Source: Climacium dendroides
Lineage: Eukaryota; Streptophyta; Bryopsida; Hypnales; Climaciaceae
Reading direction: 5' to 3'
DNA: 64,000 nt
Assembly (NCBI GenBank): GCA_950106755.1
Contig: OX467082.1
Span: 30,008,001-30,072,000, forward strand
Under the pieces are notes generated by a model. It did no database searches. It had not been told where the DNA came from and saw nothing but the letters and a program-made list of their open reading frames with translations. Position numbers and translations under genes: made by a program. Position 1 is the first letter of the stretch. Each line of letters starts with the position of its first letter. Below are positions 33,401 through 44,780 of this stretch, in pieces.

Positions 33401-36400
33401 TGATTAGGGTGTCCTTCATTGACAGTAACAATATGTCTCCCACTACCCACAAGAACACATCCATTGCTTCAGCTTGGGCTGGAAAACGTTCCTATACGGT
33501 GTAGAAGTATGAATAGAATCTCGAGCTCATCACCTCTAATCTAGGTTGATCGGTTTGGATTACACCTTGTTCATCTTGCAGCTTGGAGATTTGAGACGCT
33601 CCAAAGTGGGGCTTTGCAAATTGGAAAAATTCATTAGTGCACACATCACCAACTTTGAACCACTTCATGCAGCTTCTTATTCTTTGCCCTTCAATTGCAA
33701 GTTTTTCAAAGGCCGCTAGTTTGTCAATTACTATGGTTGGGTTTTCTTGGATTAGAATGTTGTGTAGGTCGACTTGGAGAGCCTCATTGAGAATGATCAG
33801 ATCTCTATGCAATTGGGACTCCGCTTCTCTACTTTCCTTGTCTTTTTGTAAACAAAATTGTTTGTAGTATTTTATAATCCTCTTCAATTTACTGGTGAAG
33901 CCCAAATTAGGGTGTTGGAGCAAAATGCGAGGGATGGTGGCTGTCACTTCTAGGTCATTGAGGAAGAAGTCGCTCATTTTGTATGTCAATTTTTTCGGGT
34001 TTGGAGGTAGAAGTTGCACCGAATGTGTCACTAGGAGGCGGTTGGCATGGGAACAGTCTCTATGGATGAAGTAATTTGTGACTGGCGAGGGACCGGCGCT
34101 TGTCAAATGGAATGAGTAGCAACGGTCGAGTGGTGCCATTGTGCGTAGTTTATTTCTATGTCTATTGTCTTACAAGTATTTGATCCTACCATTGTTAGGG
34201 AAATGATCAACAATAACAAAGGTGTCCTTAGCAAAGTGAAGGCCTTTTTTTCACCAATTGAGATGATCCTTCCATTTAGGTTAGACTTATCAACTTAGCG
34301 TTCCACATAGTTCTAAACACTGTACATAATCCAACAAGTGTCTTTTAGGAGAGTATTAGTGAGAGTCTCCCACAGTTCACATCTCTCTTGTATACTATTG
34401 GATGTATAGATGTTAAAAATGGAGATGCGACCTCCTAGCAATCCTTTGAGGCGGATCCATTGTGCCCTTTTGCATGGAGTATGTCCTGAGTAGGTTATTC
34501 AATGGGAGATGTGGGAGGCAATACACATACATATGCCTCCCATTCCTACTCTAGCTTCCCCAAGAGAGTGCCTAAATCCAAGTGAGGCTTCCCTACCAAG
34601 AAAAAATGCCTGAGGCCAAATGGAGTGGCCTAATCTAATGAGTTTGTCCCCTCATAGGTGGTGTTCTTGTAGGCACAGGACGTTTGTTTTGTATAGAGCT
34701 AGTCTAAAGTAGTTCTTCACAACTTACAACTTTATTGGGTCATTAATCCCTTGAACATTTTAGAATAAAATGGAGATCTTCATGTAAGAGGGGGATGAGG
34801 GGGATCACAAATATTGATGCCATATTGCTCAACCTATTGGCTTCTAGGTTCCACTGTGGTGAGTCCCTCTGTTGAAAGAGTGTCGTGGCACGTTGTCTTT
34901 TACCAATATTTGTAGCCTCTTCTCTTTGTACTCTTTTGTTTGGTGTCAAATTGCAAGATTGAGGCATAGCTACAATCCCTCCATTTTGGTTGCGAATCCA
35001 TTTAAGGAATTTCTTATAAAGTTCCTGGGGGATGCCGTTGTCTATCGGAGTAGGGGGAATTGGAAGTGGGGCAATGCTTGGCCATGGGTGACCCAAATGC
35101 CCCTCAGGGACAAGGGATAAGCTTGGAAGGCTACCCCTCTACTAGTTGCTACTACCGTCGACTCTAAAGTCATTGTTGCTTCATTCAGGTTAAAGGAACG
35201 TGGAGCAATGGAGGTCAATGTTATAAATGTATCATGGGATCTAGGGATGTCTATTGTGGGGCCGGTTGCATCTTCCACCACCTGCAAAGGTGAAGTTGGA
35301 TCTCGGAATTCTCTCATATGCATTGTAGAGAGGACATGTGAGTTGCCTTTGATCACCACTTTGGGTTCCAAAGGTGAGTTGGCTGCCTCCTCATTGAATT
35401 GTTGTTGCTAATTTTCCATCCTGCTAAGAGCGAGGGAAGTTCGGTAGTTATTCTTGGAATAATAATTTTCTCGAAGGAGGGCCCTATAGTGGTCCCAAGT
35501 TGGCCTAAGTTCAATGAGAGTAGGGGGGATGTTTGCGGGTTGTTGTTGGGTGTGGGGTGGCTCTGACCTGCCATTTGTATGGATAGAAGTGCTTAATTCT
35601 CTATTGGGACCTGTTTGCCTTATTTTTGTGCTTTGGGACATGCTTCAAGGTTACCTTGGTTCACTCAATCTCCCCTTATCTAGCTAGGCTTGCGTCCAAT
35701 TAGCAATTGGTTTTGGAAGGGATTGGAAGAACATTGGAGAAGCAGGGCTTGGTCTAGGACAATTTGACTTCTTTTTCCTTTTGTAAATTGTCACCCACTC
35801 TCCATCTGCCTTAATTTAGAATGTTACTTGATTTTCTTCTGGATTGAACATGTCTGTGGAGTCCCCTCCTCTACTTGAAGAGCCTTCACTTCCTAGTAGG
35901 ATTGTTGGGTTGTGGCCTTGTGGGAGGAGGGGTAGTGGAAGGAACGCAAGGTCAACAAAGGTTTCAACTACATTCACCTGGTCCTTCCTACACATGGAGC
36001 TTGTTTTGGATGAACCCTGAGACTTTCTACCTCTTTGGCATTCTTTCACTAGATGATCTGTTGAGAGACATAACCTATATCTAATTGATAGATTGTAGTA
36101 GTCTACTAAAATGACGATTTTCTTTTTGGTGTTGTAATTAGTGACCCCATGTATGTTCATCATTCTTGTCTAGCTTGGAGGGCAACACAAAATTTCTGAT
36201 CAATGGTGTGAGTGTATCTTCTATCACTCCCCAAAAGGTCGCCCAAGCCTGTAGCTATGCATTCGGCCTCAACTAAGAATTTCCGTGGGATTCCTTACAA
36301 CGTGATCCAAGTTGGGACTTTTAGGCGTGTAGAGTGGCTTGGGTTGAATCCTGTAGCCCATGTTTGAAGGATGCATGTCCCCCATCTTGAGCAGTGGGAG

Positions 36401-37000
36401 GTAAGCATGAAGAGTTTCTATGTCACTTCATGTTTCCTGGTGAGTATTTGAAAAAACTATGGCCAAGCTCACGACCAAGGCTAATCCAATCCCCCGCTTG
36501 GTTTTGGAAAGACGCAATCCATTACACTAATCTCATGACCTATTGCCTCCCACCCACAAAGTAGGTGATAATTGCATGACTCTGTAGCCTTTCTATTTCC
36601 TTTTTAACTGCCTCTTAATTCACTTCAACTTCCAAAATTGTGTTGCATAAAAGAAAGCCAATGGAACTTTGAGAGTAATGTCAGAAAGATTCTCACCAGG
36701 TGTGGCCTTAGTTGGGTGGATTAGGTTGTTCCTTCCCATGCTTGTTACCGTTGCTACTAGTTCAGGTACAATCTCATTGTCCATCCACATTGCATTTTTA
36801 GCTTGCTTCTTTTATTTTGTGGGGGCGCTATCGGTACATGCTTCAACTTCTCATAGAGTGAATCAGCGTACAAAGTTTTCGTCATCTTTGGTTGTTGTCC
36901 TAACTTGGTTGCATGAAATCCTAAAAAAGACCTAAAATAGCAATAGTCTCTCCACCCTAGTCCACACCCTTCAATTTGCAAATTTTCGGGCAAAAATGTC
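30410..37000 (-). mobile_element. Decayed L1-type LINE retrotransposon, near full length
   Basis: Read on the minus strand. ORF1 remnants (about 37.0-34.8 kb) include a CCHC-like knuckle, CLSTDHLVKEC, near 36.06 kb; the first Cys is missing. ORF2 follows from about 34.78 kb: AP-endonuclease start (NVQGIND, then NVLCLQEHH), a spacer domain (about 34139-33492), and reverse transcriptase pieces with GKSPGPDGI (near 33.33 kb), IFLKLDFMKAFD (near 32.94 kb), RQGYCLAPYLF and QFIDDTSFTLLG (near 32.6 kb). The catalytic Asp pair is kept but the usual Ala is Ile. A C-terminal domain continues to about 31.1 kb. The 3' end is the plant-LINE-like GGTTTTGTACTCTT segment and an A/T-rich tail near 30.41-30.5 kb. 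Many stops and frameshifts make it non-autonomous. The 5' limit is approximate. Confidence 0.9.
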
Positions 37001-38866
37001 TGCTTACAACTGACCTACAAACTTGGATTGAGTTTAAGTTTGGCTTGGCCAACGCAGATCAATTGATTGCTTCTAGTTAGCACCCAATAGACACCGGGGG
37101 CTCTGAAGCAACGCAATGGCCATCGTTCCTTTTCATATTGGTAACATTTCAATAGACACCTTTTTGACAAAGGTGGGGAGTGAATGATATCAATAGTTTC
37201 ACCTTAAATCATTTTACATAATTAAAAGAAGACAAAAAAATATGAAGGTGTAATTCCCCATCCCACAATAAAAAAGAGAGGGATTGTTAAAGATGTTTAA
37301 GCAACTCAAAATCTTATCTTCTTCATCCACCGAGCTACATACTATACTACATAGATGTTATTCTACATACCATAGAATATATAAGAGCTCATTAGGTGTA
37401 TTATGCACTTATTAGGGGTTTAATCTAGGTCCCATGGTACTTTAACTACTAATGTCCTATGGTGCACTAGCTACCTCAAAGTTATAGCTATCTCAAAGTA
37501 ATTCAATTTCAACAAATCAAATATTTATCATTCTTTTAACAAAATAACTTTCATGAACAAAGAGCCTCAAAAAAATTATTACATACAATGCAAAATTGGT
37601 TCATTGAAGCTTAAATGTTCATATGTGAACTTCATTGTTGATTAATCCCCAAGCCAAGGCTCTTATAACTATATTTTAAATGATGAACAAAGTACTTTAA
37701 GCCCATTTTTTCTATTGATATGCCTTCTCAATCTTTCACAACAATTCTTGAATCTTTAAAAGATGAATTTTTTTGTATGACTAATGTAATGAAATAAAGA
37801 TAAACAATGTATAAGTCATGAAACGTTTATAGGACTGACATCGAGAAAGAATAATAACTATATTACATTTGTCTTTTGATTGCCAAAATAAAAATAATAT
37901 ACTTATCTTGAAATATAGATATAACATTGAATTCACGTACATGAAAGAAGACAATATCTAAGGATTTGGTAATCCAAGGCCTTTTTACACTAATGTTAAA
38001 GGATCGAAGCCAAAGCATTTAGAGCATTGTAATTGGAGGAGAAAAAAGGAGCCTATCCAAAATTACTTTATACTAGCCCTCATAAATGGAGAGAGACCAA
38101 GGCTTAACCCCTAAAGGTTTTGAGAGTGTTTGAAAAGAAAGTAGTCAAAACAAGGGTGGTTGTGAAATATAAGTAGTGCATAGTAAATGACATTTATTTA
38201 ATCTTTCAACCATAAGATCTTAAACTTGTCTTCACTATTCACCTACCTACCAATTTTCAAAAATTTATTCTTTGAAGTAAATGAGATCCACGGCTTTTTT
38301 TTGGCGAAATTTCACCAGATTGTTAGAAATCTGACCTCTTTGATTTTGTCCCTCCAAGAACTGGCCTCTGTAGTGAGGACAACAGGGGGACACTAGTCCC
38401 CCCAAAAGCCCTGGTAAGATCTAAGGGTCCAAAATTGAAAGGTTTTTTCTATGAATGACTAAATTTCTCATTCAAAATAGTTATGATATAATTACCTAAT
38501 TCACCATAAGGAATCAAAATTTCAACAAAATTTAAAAATTTGAAAATGTAGCATCTCAAAATGGGTCAAACCTTTCTAGGGATGCTTCAGGCTCAAGGCC
38601 CCCCTTCAATGTTGGGTTGTCTTTCACACATTAGTAGAAAAAATGATATAAAAATTAGCATCACCAACTTCCACCTACTAGGTTTGCTTTTGCCACCATG
38701 CAAGCCTACTTTTCCATAAAAAAATCTATCCACCTAGCACCTCCTCTAACCTAACACCTTTTGCCCACTTAATTCCCCTAACCCTGTACTAGAGTTCTCC
38801 ACTAGTTCCATTGTTCCCCCCTAGCATTCCCCACATCTCCTTATAGGACCTTAGTTGAATTCCACA
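37001..38866. other. AT-rich spacer
   Basis: No coding sequence or clear element boundary seen. CTTAACCCCTAAAGG near 38104 resembles an end of the TTAACCCC family, but its partner was not located. Confidence 0.4.
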
Positions 38867-39083
38867 CACTATAAGAAATCCACATTTTAGATGACAAGCT
38901 CTAATTTTTAAATAGTATTTTTTGGTGATGTCCAATGCAACAAACCCATTTTTAATGCCAACATTGATGTTATATTGGACCTTTTTGTTGACATAAAAAC
39001 ATGGGTTTGTTGCCCTGAACATCACCTAAAATTTGTTTTAAAAAATTAAGGCTTGTCACCTAAAACACATGATTCTTATAGTG
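38867..39083. mobile_element. CACTA-type MITE, 217 bp
   Basis: Begins CACTATAAGAAATC and ends GATTCTTATAGTG, an almost perfect terminal inverted repeat with the CACTA signature. It is flanked by a 3-bp direct duplication ACA (38864-38866 and 39084-39086), as expected for CACTA (CMC/En-Spm) elements. Subterminal GACAAGC and GCTTGTC, and internal AACAAACCCAT and ATGGGTTTGTT, also pair, so the whole element can fold back. Confidence 0.9.
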
Positions 39084-41598
39084 ACAAAACCTTGACCAAA
39101 CTCCAAAGTAGCTCCAACTTCTTCTCTATAACTCACCTTCTATCATCCTACATTTTCTCAAAAATTGGTGGTTGTCAATGCTACTTCTTGGAATTTGTCA
39201 TAAGGTGGATACATCCAAAATTTAGAAGGTGCATCAAAAAAATATAAAAGCTACAGTAGGAAAAAAATAGAAAGTGTGAGTGAATAATTCTTGAAGATTA
39301 GTAAACAATTTCAAAATTCATTGCTCATTATAACAATCTAGTCTATTGGAAGTTACACACTACCTTCCTTCTACTATGTATGAAAGTAGTCTACAGCTAC
39401 TCATGACACTAATATTGACAATTGATGAAAACAAATAGGAATCCATTTTCTAGTGATCTTGGATCCCTGCCCTTAGCTTTGCCCCTCCACCCTTTGGCAA
39501 TATCACACAATTTCAGTTACAATGTAAACAGATGTGCCTATATTGCCTTTTAAGTAAGCAAAATCACCTCTCTTGTAATAACATTTTTTCAACAAATTGT
39601 AAAGGTTTGAAAATCATTGGCCTCATAAAGTACTCCTCAGACTCTAAACCTTTGAAAATTTCAACCCAAAATACCTATTATCGTAGAAGTGGTGGCCTTA
39701 CCAAAAATGCTATGTTGCCAAAAAAAGCCAATTTGGTCCTTTAGGGGTTAGAATAGAATTAATAAATGATAAAATGCCATTGATGGAAATCTATATGTCC
39801 TAAAATGGATGAGGTTTTGTGATCACCTGGATTTTGTAGCAAGACAATTTCAAGAGATTCTCTTATTAGATTTTTAGAGGACTAAACCATCCCAATGAAG
39901 TTAATTAGTCTATTTTTGTTAGTTTTGAATATTCTTAATGTACTACAATTTTACTACTAGAATATTGTATTACTATTCAAATGCTATTTCTACTATTGAA
40001 TTGTTATTTAGCAATAGATAATACATATCATTGTAGTAATTATAGTTTTTTTTACAATAGCCAAAAATTTATTGAAGTGTTTACAATAATAAATGAATTT
40101 TATTTTTCTTATATTTTCTCATTTTATTGCTAATCCCATTGTTAAAACACATTGATATAATGGCATACTCATCTACGTTAATTTTCTACTTAATACTATT
40201 GACTATTGCCTTTAAAATTAATTTTATATTTTTTTAGTTACAAATTTCCTTGTCTATTTTGTGTCACCTTAGTTGTTGAAATTTTATTCAAAGTTGAGAA
40301 AAAGATAGAGGAGGGAAGAGGAGAAAAAAAAAGAGAAGACAAGTAAAAGAGATGAATAAATCATCAAATTTATATCTCAAAATCTCATTAAAAAATCAAC
40401 CTCAAAGGAATCAGTTTAAATTCACTTTAAAGTATTGGAGGTGAACAATGGATGACAATACAATATTGGCTCTTGGTCATGACTCTTGACCTAAAGCCAA
40501 GACCAAAAGAATTATCTAGATTGGCTTTTAGTCACTAATGTAAGGAGACCCTAGGCATTGGTTCAATCTTTTTTGATTTCTTGTATAATATTTGATGATA
40601 TCTCTCCATGTAATAGCTTTTAGGGTTAAAATCATATAATGTCATATCATAGTCGATTGTTATATGATGAATTAATTTGTTATGAATTTTTGCTACAAAT
40701 TCAAAGCATTTTGAAATATATAAAAGGTGTATGATATTTTGGGGTCACCATAGAACTATGGAGATCAACATTACTTTGATGCATACAAAAGTCATATAAG
40801 TTGAGATCAATTTTTATGCACTAGATAAGCTCTTAACCCATAAGTGCCTATGCAATCCAAAGTAGTTCACTCGATGAATGACTCTAACTTCTAAAGTCCC
40901 AAAAGTCCCTTTATAGGATTCTTGGAACTTTGGACAAGTGCATGTGATCTTAAATTTTGGCAAGAATTTTAATTCTTTTTTAAAAATAATAAAACTGATT
41001 AGATTTTTTGAAATATGATTTTTATTTCAAATGGTGCCTACAAGCAAAATTTATGCCACAATAAGCTCAAAATTGACAAGGGTGGGCAATAAAAAATTAA
41101 AATTAATTATTATTATTATTTTTTAATATTATTTTTCATAGATCATATATTTTCTATATTGGAAAGCTTTGATTTACTCCATTTAGATAATTGATGTGAA
41201 AATTATAAAGCTTCCTGTTTGGGGGGCAATCTTAGCAAATTTATTGAAAAAGAATGTATTGTCTCATTTTTTTTGTGTCAAAAAAAAATGTATTGGATCC
41301 TCTTATGAACTCAATTTTAACAAAATTTTCTAAAAAGGTTGCATATGGCTTAGTTTGCTTTCTAAAACAATCTTACTATTGGGATTAGTGTATTTTAATT
41401 CCATCTTTAGAGTTATCAACTATTTAGTTTAGGCTTCTAAATATCTCATATCTATTTTGACTTTAAAAAAATTGAAGAATAAAAATCATTTTTTTTATTA
41501 CAAAAAATTCTTGGATTATCTACTCAATTCTTCAATTATATCAAAAAATTTAAATTGACAATCTACAGTATAAAAGTTTTAAGTTAAGAGGATTTAAA
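39084..41598. other. AT-rich spacer with repeat fragments
   Basis: No gene. About 39650-39751 is the end of the repeat also seen at 20.1 kb (CTATGTTGCCAAAAAAA, TTTAGGGGTTAG). About 40870-41240 is a diverged partial copy of the 16655-17694 family (CTTCTAAAGTCCC, GATTCTTGGAACTTTGG). Simple AT-rich tracts fill the rest. Confidence 0.5.
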
Positions 41599-41887
41599 CA
41601 CGGTTGTCATATCGGACATTTCACTATTCACGGACAAAATTGGACCGATTAGGGTTGTCCGGCTGCGAACTTCAGAGGCTTATAACTTTTGCAAAAATAC
41701 TTCAAATTGGGTAAATGAGATGTTTTTAGGCATCTACAATTAAATCACGGTTGTCATATCGGATGGAATCTCACCGTTCACGGACAAAATCGGACCGATT
41801 AGGATTGACCGGCTGCGAACTTCAGAGGCTTATAACTTTTGCAAAAATACTTCAAATTGGGCAAATGAGATGTTTTTAGGCATCTGT
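41599..41887. repeat. Two-copy tandem duplication, 147-bp period
   Basis: CACGGTTGTCATATCGGA starts at 41599 and again at 41746. The copies share GGACAAAATYGGACCGATTA, GGCTGCGAACTTCAGAGGCT and ATGAGATGTTTTTAGGCATC with few mismatches. The unit is more GC-rich than its surroundings. Confidence 0.9.
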
Positions 41888-43300
41888 AGTTCATTTAAAG
41901 CCTTATAATCTAATCAAGCTAAAAAAAAATTCTTCACTTTAAACACTTATATCTTGTGATCAATACAAGTAAAGTTTTTGAAATTTCTTCTAGACATTCT
42001 CATACTAGTATAGTGCAAGATCGTATGATTGGATATGCAATGGAAATAAATGTTTGGAATTTTTGTAGATTACATTGAAAATGACTGTTTTGAATGTTTT
42101 TTGATAAAAAATGGCCTTGGGACATTTAGGGATTTTAGAGAAAATATCTATGCTTTAAGTCAAGTTGTTTTGTTTGTTAATCAAGTTGAGAACTCTTGAA
42201 TCATATGTCCCCCAATTGTGTTAAAAAATTACATTTTCTATTAAAAATGTTAGAAAATTACATTTACTTTTATTTTAGATGTGGCAACGGCACACTAGTC
42301 CTACCTTAAGTCAGGGTGTTTGTTTTGTTATGATGAGATCATAGTTATTCATAGTTGACCATAGTTGTTCATCTAGTTCACTATCCAGTGAAAAGAGGCT
42401 GCTCACCCTGGTTTGTATTAGTTGCCCCCCCTCTCCCAAAAATTTTAAAGGCCATGGATTATTTTTTTAAATGCTTCCCCCTTCAGAATACCGTCAATTT
42501 CTCAAAATTTCTCAAGCTGTTGATCTTTGAGATTTAATTTGAGTCATCCATCCAAATACAAATACGAATACAAAATTAAAAAATGGTTATAGATACAATA
42601 CCAAAATATGGATATAGATACTTGATATTGGAATATGGTACAATACAAATACGAATATGGATACGGGATACGGGATTTTCATTGTCCCATATTGTTTGTC
42701 ATGTTAACCTTGTTCAAAAAATTACAAGTAGGGGGAGGGGATGAAGAATTAAGAAATTAATTTTAATTAATAAAAAAATTTAAACCTAAAGGGGGGGGTT
42801 TGGGGGGAGTTAAATTTTTTTTAAATTAATTAATTAAAATTCTGAGTGCATTGTGACAGGAGTGTCACTGTACATAGTGAGTAGGCAGTACCTGCCTGTA
42901 CATTGAAGCTACGATTCATTAATTTAGTTTTAACAACAAAATCAATCGTCACATTAGCTATATGCTAATCCAAAATTTATAGAGAACTGAAGCACACCGT
43001 CCCTTTCCAAAAAATAAAAATAAAATTGTAAGGAAAGCCCTGAATGCGTCCACTGGCTAGGCGCTGTACAAAACGGACACAATTTCAAAAATACCAGTGC
43101 GTAACTGCGTATTCTGCACACAGTACACAGACGGTAGAAAAATTTAATGACAGTCTGAACTGAAACAGGTGAACAGACTCATTCATGTTACGTGAAGTTA
43201 ATTACCAGATGGCTTGCATCACATGAAGTCATGAAGATTGGCCTGCAAATTTCGTCAACGTGGAGTCATGGACCACAGCACTTGATGGCGATGAACGAAT
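41888..43300. other. Spacer upstream of the PR-1 locus
   Basis: No gene recognised. The part near 42.3 kb (GGCAACGGCACACTAG) recurs near 54.94 kb. From about 42.85 kb GC content rises towards the PR-1 gene. Confidence 0.4.
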
Positions 43301-43641
43301 ATAACTTATACTCACGACGTCCACCACATTGACCACTGACGTCTCTCAGTTAATCTTCATCTCACCATAACTGAAACAAAACTGAACTGAACTTCTATAA
43401 ACTTACTTCCTCCGATTGCTCTCCAAATTTAATACCAACTGGCAAACGTGAGCCGCAACAGTCACGCTAACATCGTTCACGGTGACAGCCCTGAGCCCGG
43501 AATCCACCTGATCTGTCAGTTGAGATCAATGCATCGATGACTCTGATCACATGCACTCGATTATATTGCAGCACCAGCTCTCACTTGATGATGTTCTTAT
43601 TTGGTGTAAGGCCCTCAACAAACGGACTCTCAACTCATGAT
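43301..43641 (+). promoter_or_regulatory. Possible PR-1 distal promoter with W-box and TGACG motif
   Basis: TTGACC (43329-43334) is a W-box core, the WRKY-factor target typical of defence promoters. TGACGTC (43337-43343) next to it contains the TGACG core bound by TGA bZIP factors. The pair lies about 0.94 kb before the PR-1 start codon. Short motifs arise by chance; their close pairing before a PR-1 gene is the only reason to list them. Confidence 0.3.
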
Positions 43642-44115
43642 CAATCAACTGCAAGTGTGAGAAACGTCTATTTGCCATAGCCACACTCTTTTAAGTCCTC
43701 CGTCTGCTCGCGGAGTGGGGATCGCTTTCCTTTCAGCAATACTTGCACAACTCGTGCCACTCTTAGAGAGGGACCAACCTTCTTCTATTCCTCCATTTCC
43801 AGTATATAGCAAGCTAGTCCCAATCAATTGCAAGTGTGATCGAGAAAAAAAATCTGTTGCCATAGCTAGCCACACTCTCCAGTCCTCTGCATGTGGAGTG
43901 TGGATCGCTTTCCTTTCAGCAATATAATTCTTGCTCAATTCACGTCACCACCCCGAAAGATCGAGACCAAGGTTCTAGTCCTCCGTTTCCAGCAGCACGT
44001 CCCAATCAATTGTAAGCAGGCCTGTGGAAAGTCTGTTGCCATAGCCACTCTCTGAAGTACTCGATCTGTGGATTGTGGATCGCTCTCCAATCAGCAATTT
44101 TTTTGCTGCACCAAT
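43642..44115 (+). repeat. ~180-bp tandem repeat, three copies, directly upstream of PR-1
   Basis: Units begin CAATCAACTGCAAGTGTGAG (43642), CAATCAATTGCAAGTGTGAT (43821) and CAATCAATTGTAAGCAGG (44003); the third is shorter. Each contains TTGCCATAGCCACACTCT-like sequence and GGATCGCTTTCCTTTCAGCA or a close variant. A TATATA lies at 43803-43808 between copies 1 and 2. The array occupies the position of the proximal promoter or 5' UTR of PR-1. Confidence 0.85.
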
Positions 44116-44270
44116 ATTGATAATGGCTTGCATCCACCCATTTGGAATGTTGATGCCAGTTGGCAGTCTTATGCTTCGATGACTGGCATCTTTCACGAAG
44201 TCAGTACACAGAGGATTGTAGCTCGCTAGCTTGCCAGGGATCGGATTGCGGTGGAGATCCCACCGATGCA

Positions 44271-44780
44271 ATGGCGACTCTCCATATGCATCTGATTCTG
44301 ATTCTTGTCGTCCTCACAGTGTGTCCCCTCGCCCCCACACAAGCGCAGACCTTTTCCCGTTCCGAAGTGCTCGGGTTCCTGCAACCCCAGAACGCGGCGC
44401 GCGCTCAACTGGGTCTGCCTCCGTTGCAGTGGGACAAGACCTTGGCGAACTACGCACAATGGTGGTCGTTGCAGCGAAAATCCTACGGCGATTGTCGGCT
44501 GCAGCACTCCGGAGGTCCATACGGGGAGAATATTTTCTGGGGCAACGGAAAGGCGTGGCAGCCGAGCGAGGCGGCGAATGCGTGGGTCGGGGAGCGGCGC
44601 TGGTATCGCTACTACAGCAACTCCTGTGCGAGGACGAATCAATGTGGGCATTACACGCAGGTGGTGTGGCGAGGGACGACCCGAGTTGGGTGTGCGAGGG
44701 CGGCTTGCAAGGACGGGAATGTGTTCATGACGTGCAACTATTATCCTCCTGGGAACTGGATTGGGCAACGACCCTACTGA
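44271..44780 (+). CDS. PR1: Pathogenesis-related protein 1 (PR-1, CAP superfamily)
   Basis: Intronless, 169 residues, the usual PR-1 length. A hydrophobic signal peptide (about residues 1-25, ending TQA) directs secretion to the apoplast. The CAP fold motifs are complete: tetrad His79, Glu86, Glu108 and His127; CGHYTQVVW at 125-133; six cysteines (75, 119, 125, 141, 146, 155) for three disulfides. The C terminus, CNYYPPGNWIGQRPY, fits the CNYx.PxGNxxxxxPY pattern from which the 11-residue CAPE defence peptide is released in tomato PR-1. PR-1 proteins bind sterols and accumulate in defence. The start at 44271 is chosen because the signal peptide follows it directly; an in-frame upstream ATG (44160) would bury the signal behind 37 polar residues. 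The gene lies between two tandem arrays. Confidence 0.95.
   Translation: MATLHMHLILILVVLTVCPLAPTQAQTFSRSEVLGFLQPQNAARAQLGLPPLQWDKTLANYAQWWSLQRKSYGDCRLQHSGGPYGENIFWGNGKAWQPSEAANAWVGERRWYRYYSNSCARTNQCGHYTQVVWRGTTRVGCARAACKDGNVFMTCNYYPPGNWIGQRPY

Noticed and set aside
35042..35371. Separate host gene inside the LINE region
   Set aside because: Its position between the zinc-knuckle remnant and the endonuclease start, on the same strand, fits the tail of LINE ORF1.
43642..44115. CRISPR-like array
   Set aside because: Units are ~180 bp, contiguous and diverged, in a plant genome; it is a plain tandem duplication.
44226..44768. 180-residue open frame antisense to PR-1, plus overlapping plus-strand frames of 211 and 141 residues
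   Set aside because: They are shadows of the GC-rich PR-1 gene; the PR-1 frame has a signal peptide, all CAP motifs and six cysteines.
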